From Paracoccaceae bacterium (GTDB lineage: Bacteria; Pseudomonadota; Alphaproteobacteria; Rhodobacterales; Rhodobacteraceae), in the NCBI GenBank assembly GCA_020447005.1, contig JAGRDO010000013.1, positions 1 through 35,792 of the forward strand: DNA of 35,792 bases. The letters run 5' to 3'. Both the position numbers and the translations under genes were made by a program. The notes beneath the pieces were generated by a model. The model saw only the letters and a list, made by a program, of their open reading frames with translations, was not told the origin of the DNA and did no database searches. Numbering within the stretch: position 1 is the first letter of the stretch; each line of letters begins with the position of its first letter. Positions 31,768 to 35,792 of the stretch are shown here, piece by piece.

Positions 31768-33915
31768 ATGGCCGAGACGCGAAATGACGTTGCATTGCGC
31801 AACGCTGCCAAACTTCATTTGATTACCAACCCCAACTACTTCGGAAACCTGACGGATCTGAAACTGGCGGGCATTCCGAAGGCCGTATTGAAAAAGGTCG
31901 GCGACACATCCTTCGAACAGCTGACCTGCATCGGCTACAACCCCGACACCGAGATCCTGACCGCGATCGTGCGGATCAAGCAGCAGACCGGCTATGGCGG
32001 TGATGCCTGCAGCGACGGAAGCGATGAATTTGTCCGCTTCTACCTCGATTACGGCGACGGCTCATGGGTCGATCATGGTGTGGCCAGCTTCAACATCCAT
32101 GACCTGCCGTTCAAGGATCCGCTCTGCTACGCGGTGTCGGTACACATCAGGCCCAAGCGCCGGTCCTGCTGTGACGACAAACCGGTGCTGCCCAAGGTAC
32201 GTGCAATCCTGTCGTGGAACACGATGCCCCCGGCGAACATGCCGAACTGGGTGCCGGTCTGGGGCAACCGGCTGGAGCGCGACATCCAGATCGAACCGCG
32301 CAACTGGCTGATCTGCAAGCTGACCGACAAGATCACGGATATCGGTATTCAGAAAATCGACCCCGCCCTGATCGACAAGATCACCGCCGCGGTCACCAAA
32401 CTCCCGTCGCCAAAGCCCGATGCGGCGTTGCCGGATCTGCTCAGGTCCGCGCCAAAGGCGGACGCGTTGGGCGTGTTGCGGAATGTCTTCCCGGCCGTGG
32501 CAAAACTGGCCGCGGACCCCACTGACATTGCCGCCTATCAGGCGCTGTCACCCTTGAAGGCCTTCGACATCGACCTGTCCGAATTCGCGGATTTCCTCGC
32601 CCAGCCGAACTTCAATACGACTTATGAAGAACTGCATTGCGTCGGGCTTGACCGCGACAGGATGCGGCTGCACGGGGTGGTGCAGATCAAGCGGCAATCG
32701 GGCTATTCAGGCAATCTTTGCCAGAAGGGCAGCCGCGAATACATCGCCTTCTACCTCGATTTCGGGTCGGGCTGGGAATATCAGGGCACGACCTTTGTCG
32801 AGGTGCATGATGTCGACGTGCCGCAAGGCGGCCTTTGGTATCAGGCCTCGCTTCCGGTCAACCTCGACAAGCACCGGCAGGAATGGTGCAAGACGGGGCG
32901 GGCAAGGATCAGGGGCATTCTCAGCTGGGCCGTGCCACCCGCGCCGAACCAGCCGGATTTCGTGCCGCATTGGGGCGACCGCGAGGATTGCTGGATCGAG
33001 GTCGAGTCTCTGCCCGAGGGCGTGACCCCCGGCATCTTCACCCCGATCCTGGAATCGATCGGCAACATGGTTCTGCCCAAGATCAACGGGGCCGGCTATG
33101 CGAACGGATCAAGCGTTGGCGGTCTTTTCATCGCCGATGATGCACCGTTTGGCGGGCGGACGCTTCTTAAAGGAAACGGGTTCAACATCCCGCCGGGGCC
33201 GATGGAGTACCGGGTGATGATCCAGGGCCCGTCCGACGCGGCCCCCCGCGCCTGGACCGTGCCCTTCGATGCCGAGGTGACGACATTCCCGTCGATCTTC
33301 CCTGTCACCCAGACGGTCAACGCGACAGGCGACTGGTTCCCGTGGCTTGCCGCCAATCCTCTGGTATCCGTGGCAGACAACCTGCTGGCGGCACTCACCG
33401 GGCTCGAAAACGGGTTGCACACGGTTTATCTGGAGTTCCGCCATCCCTTCGGCGCGGTTCTGGCGGCAACCCCGCCCAAGGCCTTCATGGTCGACAATAC
33501 CGGCCCGGTGGCCGATATCGAGATCACGAGCGGGGCCGGAAACTGCGGCAAGTTCGGCATCGGAGAGGTGATATCGGGCACCTATTCGATGACGGGCGAT
33601 CACGCGGGCAGCCTTGTGATCCATGTCACGCCGCTGCCCGAAGCCGCGGGCGGCACGATGGTGATCACGTCAGCGGTGCCGGGGGCCTTCTTCGCGCCAC
33701 CGTTCTCGGGTGGCAATTCCTCGGTGTCCCTCAGCTATGCGGGGCTGACGCTCAACACGGACGGCACGTCCGGCACGTGGGAACTTGACACGACGGGGAT
33801 GGAGCCCTGTGGCTACAACCTGCGCATCCATGTGCGCGACCGCACCATCGTGGGCAGCGGTTCGAACAACTGGACCGACGATGACATCGAAGGCTTCTGC
33901 CTCGAACAGCGTTGA
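31768..33915 (+). CDS. Large protein of unknown function with an internal about 130-residue duplication
   Basis: I do not recognise a named family for this 715-residue protein. Residues about 47-176 and 284-413 are two copies of one domain. They share FEQLTCIGYNPDT / YEELHCVGLDRDR, then RIKQQTGYGG / QIKRQSGYSG, a Cys-x-x-Gly-Ser segment, FYLDYGDG / FYLDFGSG, and RAILSWNTMPPANMPNW / RGILSWAVPPAPNQPDF followed by WG. The rest is helical between copies (about 190-270) and beta-rich at the C-terminus (about 450-700, with VFFAPPF-like strands). No signal peptide or membrane span is seen. Start ATG 31768 follows GGAGG. The flanking genes give no functional clue. Confidence 0.85.
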   Translation: MAETRNDVALRNAAKLHLITNPNYFGNLTDLKLAGIPKAVLKKVGDTSFEQLTCIGYNPDTEILTAIVRIKQQTGYGGDACSDGSDEFVRFYLDYGDGSWVDHGVASFNIHDLPFKDPLCYAVSVHIRPKRRSCCDDKPVLPKVRAILSWNTMPPANMPNWVPVWGNRLERDIQIEPRNWLICKLTDKITDIGIQKIDPALIDKITAAVTKLPSPKPDAALPDLLRSAPKADALGVLRNVFPAVAKLAADPTDIAAYQALSPLKAFDIDLSEFADFLAQPNFNTTYEELHCVGLDRDRMRLHGVVQIKRQSGYSGNLCQKGSREYIAFYLDFGSGWEYQGTTFVEVHDVDVPQGGLWYQASLPVNLDKHRQEWCKTGRARIRGILSWAVPPAPNQPDFVPHWGDREDCWIEVESLPEGVTPGIFTPILESIGNMVLPKINGAGYANGSSVGGLFIADDAPFGGRTLLKGNGFNIPPGPMEYRVMIQGPSDAAPRAWTVPFDAEVTTFPSIFPVTQTVNATGDWFPWLAANPLVSVADNLLAALTGLENGLHTVYLEFRHPFGAVLAATPPKAFMVDNTGPVADIEITSGAGNCGKFGIGEVISGTYSMTGDHAGSLVIHVTPLPEAAGGTMVITSAVPGAFFAPPFSGGNSSVSLSYAGLTLNTDGTSGTWELDTTGMEPCGYNLRIHVRDRTIVGSGSNNWTDDDIEGFCLEQR

Positions 33916-33922
33916 ACCGGCA

Positions 33923-33947
33923 GGGGCGCCCCGGCGCGGGGCGCCCC
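33923..33947. terminator. Perfect GC hairpin between convergent genes
   Basis: GGGGCGCCCC occurs twice (33923-33932 and 33938-33947); each copy is its own complement, so the two pair as a 10-base stem around GGCGC. It sits between the stops of the duplicated protein gene (33915) and rarD (33951) and would serve both strands. There is no T tract. Confidence 0.5.
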
Positions 33948-33950
33948 ACC

Positions 33951-34859
33951 CTAAGGTGCCGCAGGCACGATGCGGCGGCGCCTTTCGGCCCGCAACGTGG
34001 CAAGGGAATAGATCGCCAGCGCGAACCAGATCAGCGGAAAGGCGATCATGTGCCAGATGGTCACGTCTTCTCCGAAGGCAAACACGGCGACAAAGAACTG
34101 AAGCGTCGGATTGACATATTGCACAAGGCCCAGCGTCGCCATGCGAACGCGCCGCGCGGCATAGGAAAACAGCATCAGCGGCAAACCGGTCGCCACACCG
34201 GACAGGGCCAGCAGGCCGCTGGTCATCCAGTCCCGCCCGAAGGCGCCGCCATGCGCGCCACCCGCATGCCCCGTATGCACCACCACGAGCCAGACGAGCG
34301 CGACCGGCGCCAGAACCGACACCTCGGCTGCAACCGAAACCACCGGGCCGGCATCGACCTTGCGCTTCATCATGCCGTAAAAGCCGAACGTGACGGCGAG
34401 GTAAAGCGCCGTCCAGGGTGTCGCCCCAAGACCGGCCGTCAGCGTCGCTACGGCAATGGCGGCCAGGACAACCGCACCCCACTGGATTGGCGTCAATGCC
34501 TCCCGAAAGATCGCAAGGCCGATGAGGACCGCGACGAGCGGGTAGATGTAATAGCCAAGCGATGCTTCCAGGGCGCGGCCATTCTGGACCGACCAGATAA
34601 ATCCGTACCAGTTTGCCGATACCAGAAGTGCGGCGAAAGAGATCAGAAGGAAGGCCGGACTGCGCAGCAGGGCCGGCAAAAGAAGGAGGCGGCGCTGAAA
34701 GGCCAGGACTGTCACGAAGAAGACCAGGGACCAGACCGTGCGGTGGGCCAGAACCTCCAGCGGGGGCACATGGGCCAGCGCCCGGTAGAACAGCCCCGAC
34801 AGCCCCCATATCGTGCAGGCGGCGATCATTGCCAGAACGCCTTTCGCCGCCTCGCTCAT
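33951..34859 (-). CDS. rarD: EamA-family permease RarD
   Basis: A 302-residue inner-membrane protein with about ten hydrophobic spans and duplicated EamA halves. It begins MIAACTIWGLSGLFYRALAH and contains SANWYGFIWSVQNGRALEAS with its LGYYIYPL follow-on, the hallmark of the RarD subgroup of drug/metabolite transporters. Substrate is unknown; the name comes from chloramphenicol-sensitivity annotations. It overlaps the metallophosphoesterase gene by ATGA. The TAG stop lies just beyond a GC hairpin. Confidence 0.9.
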   Translation of the reverse strand: MSEAAKGVLAMIAACTIWGLSGLFYRALAHVPPLEVLAHRTVWSLVFFVTVLAFQRRLLLLPALLRSPAFLLISFAALLVSANWYGFIWSVQNGRALEASLGYYIYPLVAVLIGLAIFREALTPIQWGAVVLAAIAVATLTAGLGATPWTALYLAVTFGFYGMMKRKVDAGPVVSVAAEVSVLAPVALVWLVVVHTGHAGGAHGGAFGRDWMTSGLLALSGVATGLPLMLFSYAARRVRMATLGLVQYVNPTLQFFVAVFAFGEDVTIWHMIAFPLIWFALAIYSLATLRAERRRRIVPAAP

Positions 34860-35752
34860 GCCGTGATCTCCAAAAAGGTTATCTCTGGCACGACGCCCAG
34901 ACGCACCGGCAGGATCGAACAGCCGATCCCACCGGAAACCAGCAGATCCCGCGACCCCTCTCGCACATGGCCATATGCATAGCGATTGCCGAATTTCGAC
35001 GGCACGACAGGCGAATAGCCAAGGATCCTCACCTGACCGCCATGGGTGTGGCCCGACAGGGTCAGGGCAAATCGATCAGGGACATTCGGGAAGATGTCGG
35101 GTTCGTGCGCCATCAGGATCGCGGGCGCGTCATCCGTGATCTGCGCCAGCGTCCCCGGCAGATCGTCCAGCCCGCGGAATTCCCCGGGGCCGACCCCTAT
35201 CGCCAGCTGATCGTCCAGACCGGCCAGCCAGAACGGACCGCTTGCCGTGCCCTCGCCGAGCCTGAGGGCAAGGTTTTGCAAGACCGGCACCCCCGCCGCG
35301 CGCAGCAGTTCGGCGATCCGGTTCGGTCCGCCCCCGCGCGCCTGCGCCACCCGATCATGCCACCAGTCGTGATTGCCAAGGATCGCGAAGCGACCAAGCG
35401 GCGCGCTCAGCCGCGCCAGCGCGACCGTTGCCGCCTCCATCGGAACCTTGGCGGTGACGAATGGATGGCCGGCCTCCAGATCACCGAGAATGACAATCAG
35501 ATCGGCGCCAAGCGCGTTGGTCCGCGCCACGATCCGTTCCAGCCGTTTCAGGCTGACATAGGGTTCGCACAGGTGCAGGTCGGCAAGGATCGCGATCTTG
35601 AGCGGTCCGCCCGTCCAGTTCGGTGGCGCGATGCGAAAGCGTTTTACCCGCAGGCGCAGCGCCGGTTCGATGAAGAAGCTGTATACGGACACGAAGAGGC
35701 CTGCCAGCAGACTTGCCAGCAGGCCCTTCAATACTCCACGACGGGTAATCAC
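34856..35752 (-). CDS. Membrane-associated metallophosphoesterase (YkuE-like)
   Basis: The 298-residue protein has the calcineurin-like metallophosphoesterase motifs in order: ADLHL (first metal ligands), GDLE, GNHDWW, AHEPD and SGHTHGGQV. The N-terminus MITRRGVLKGLLASLLAG carries a twin-arginine-like sequence and a hydrophobic stretch, so it is probably exported or anchored at the periplasmic face. YkuE-type enzymes act on UDP-diacylglucosamine-like or phospholipid-like substrates, but the substrate here is not determined. Start is GTG at 35752, with only a weak Shine-Dalgarno, suggesting coupling to an upstream gene. An in-frame TGA lies at 35768-35770. Confidence 0.9.
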   Translation of the reverse strand: MITRRGVLKGLLASLLAGLFVSVYSFFIEPALRLRVKRFRIAPPNWTGGPLKIAILADLHLCEPYVSLKRLERIVARTNALGADLIVILGDLEAGHPFVTAKVPMEAATVALARLSAPLGRFAILGNHDWWHDRVAQARGGGPNRIAELLRAAGVPVLQNLALRLGEGTASGPFWLAGLDDQLAIGVGPGEFRGLDDLPGTLAQITDDAPAILMAHEPDIFPNVPDRFALTLSGHTHGGQVRILGYSPVVPSKFGNRYAYGHVREGSRDLLVSGGIGCSILPVRLGVVPEITFLEITA

Positions 35753-35792
35753 CTTCCGGTCGCGCGATCAGAGACGCGAGGCGACGTTTTCC

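Noticed and set aside
35768-35792. Possible C-terminus of an upstream minus-strand gene (reading ENVASRL then TGA) at the right edge
   Set aside because: Only seven codons are visible, so neither its reality nor its identity can be supported.
1-35792. CRISPR arrays, insertion sequences, tRNA or rRNA genes, and prophage genes
   Set aside because: No regular repeat-spacer array, transposase, cloverleaf-like gene or phage structural gene was seen.

Overview
The window looks like a chromosomal segment of a GC-rich alphaproteobacterium of the Rhodobacteraceae/Paracoccaceae type. The evidence is the codon use, the divergent FliG, the DUF1194 and TIGR02186 (Alph_Pro_TM) proteins, a LuxI-type synthase, and dense packing with many ATGA, TGATG or GTGA overlaps. 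I see no insertion sequence, phage gene, CRISPR array, tRNA or rRNA, and no gene-free stretch longer than about 300 bases.

Layout. (1) 1-2870, plus strand: the end of purB, a small secreted cysteine protein, an isolated fliG, a possible 22-residue membrane peptide and an LpxL-type acyltransferase. (2) 2908-5528: a thyA-folA pair on the minus strand, divergent from gloA and an overlapping DUF1194 protein. (3) 5549-11868: murD on the minus strand, then a small surface-polysaccharide locus with a membrane NDP-sugar 4,6-dehydratase, a PglC-like phosphoglycosyl transferase and an epimerase-like SDR, divergent from a Wza-type outer-membrane export lipoprotein. (4) 11962-15046, plus strand: a branched-chain aminotransferase-like enzyme, a universal stress protein, an Nfu-type Fe-S protein, tsaB and rimI. 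(5) 15185-20597, plus strand: a five-gene nucleoside uptake and salvage operon with a BMP-family binding protein, a duplicated ABC ATPase, two permeases and a purine-nucleoside phosphorylase. (6) 20709-22396: a TauE/SafE exporter with a TIGR02186 partner. (7) 22425-27483, minus strand: a ClC channel, a solo LuxI acyl-homoserine-lactone synthase, a RecD-like helicase, a stand-alone AsnC ligand-binding domain and an SDR. (8) 27572-29334: a D-lactate-dehydrogenase-like FAD enzyme with an NTF2-like partner. (9) 29379-35752: a LysM protein divergent from a LOG-family hydrolase, a 715-residue protein of unknown function with an internal duplication, and rarD with a metallophosphoesterase.

Most of this is ordinary core or family-conserved gene content. 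The items most worth a second look are the duplicated unknown protein at 31768-33915 with its AT-rich, repeat-containing leader; the BMP-operon leader, where an 8-base sequence can pair with the Shine-Dalgarno region; the luxI gene with no luxR in the window; the inverted repeat in the clcA/dld-like divergent region; and the polysaccharide locus with an export lipoprotein but no Wzc, Wzx or Wzy. I did not find a clearly new multi-gene defence or mobile system. Start sites were chosen from Shine-Dalgarno placement and family N-termini, and regulatory calls rest on pattern only.
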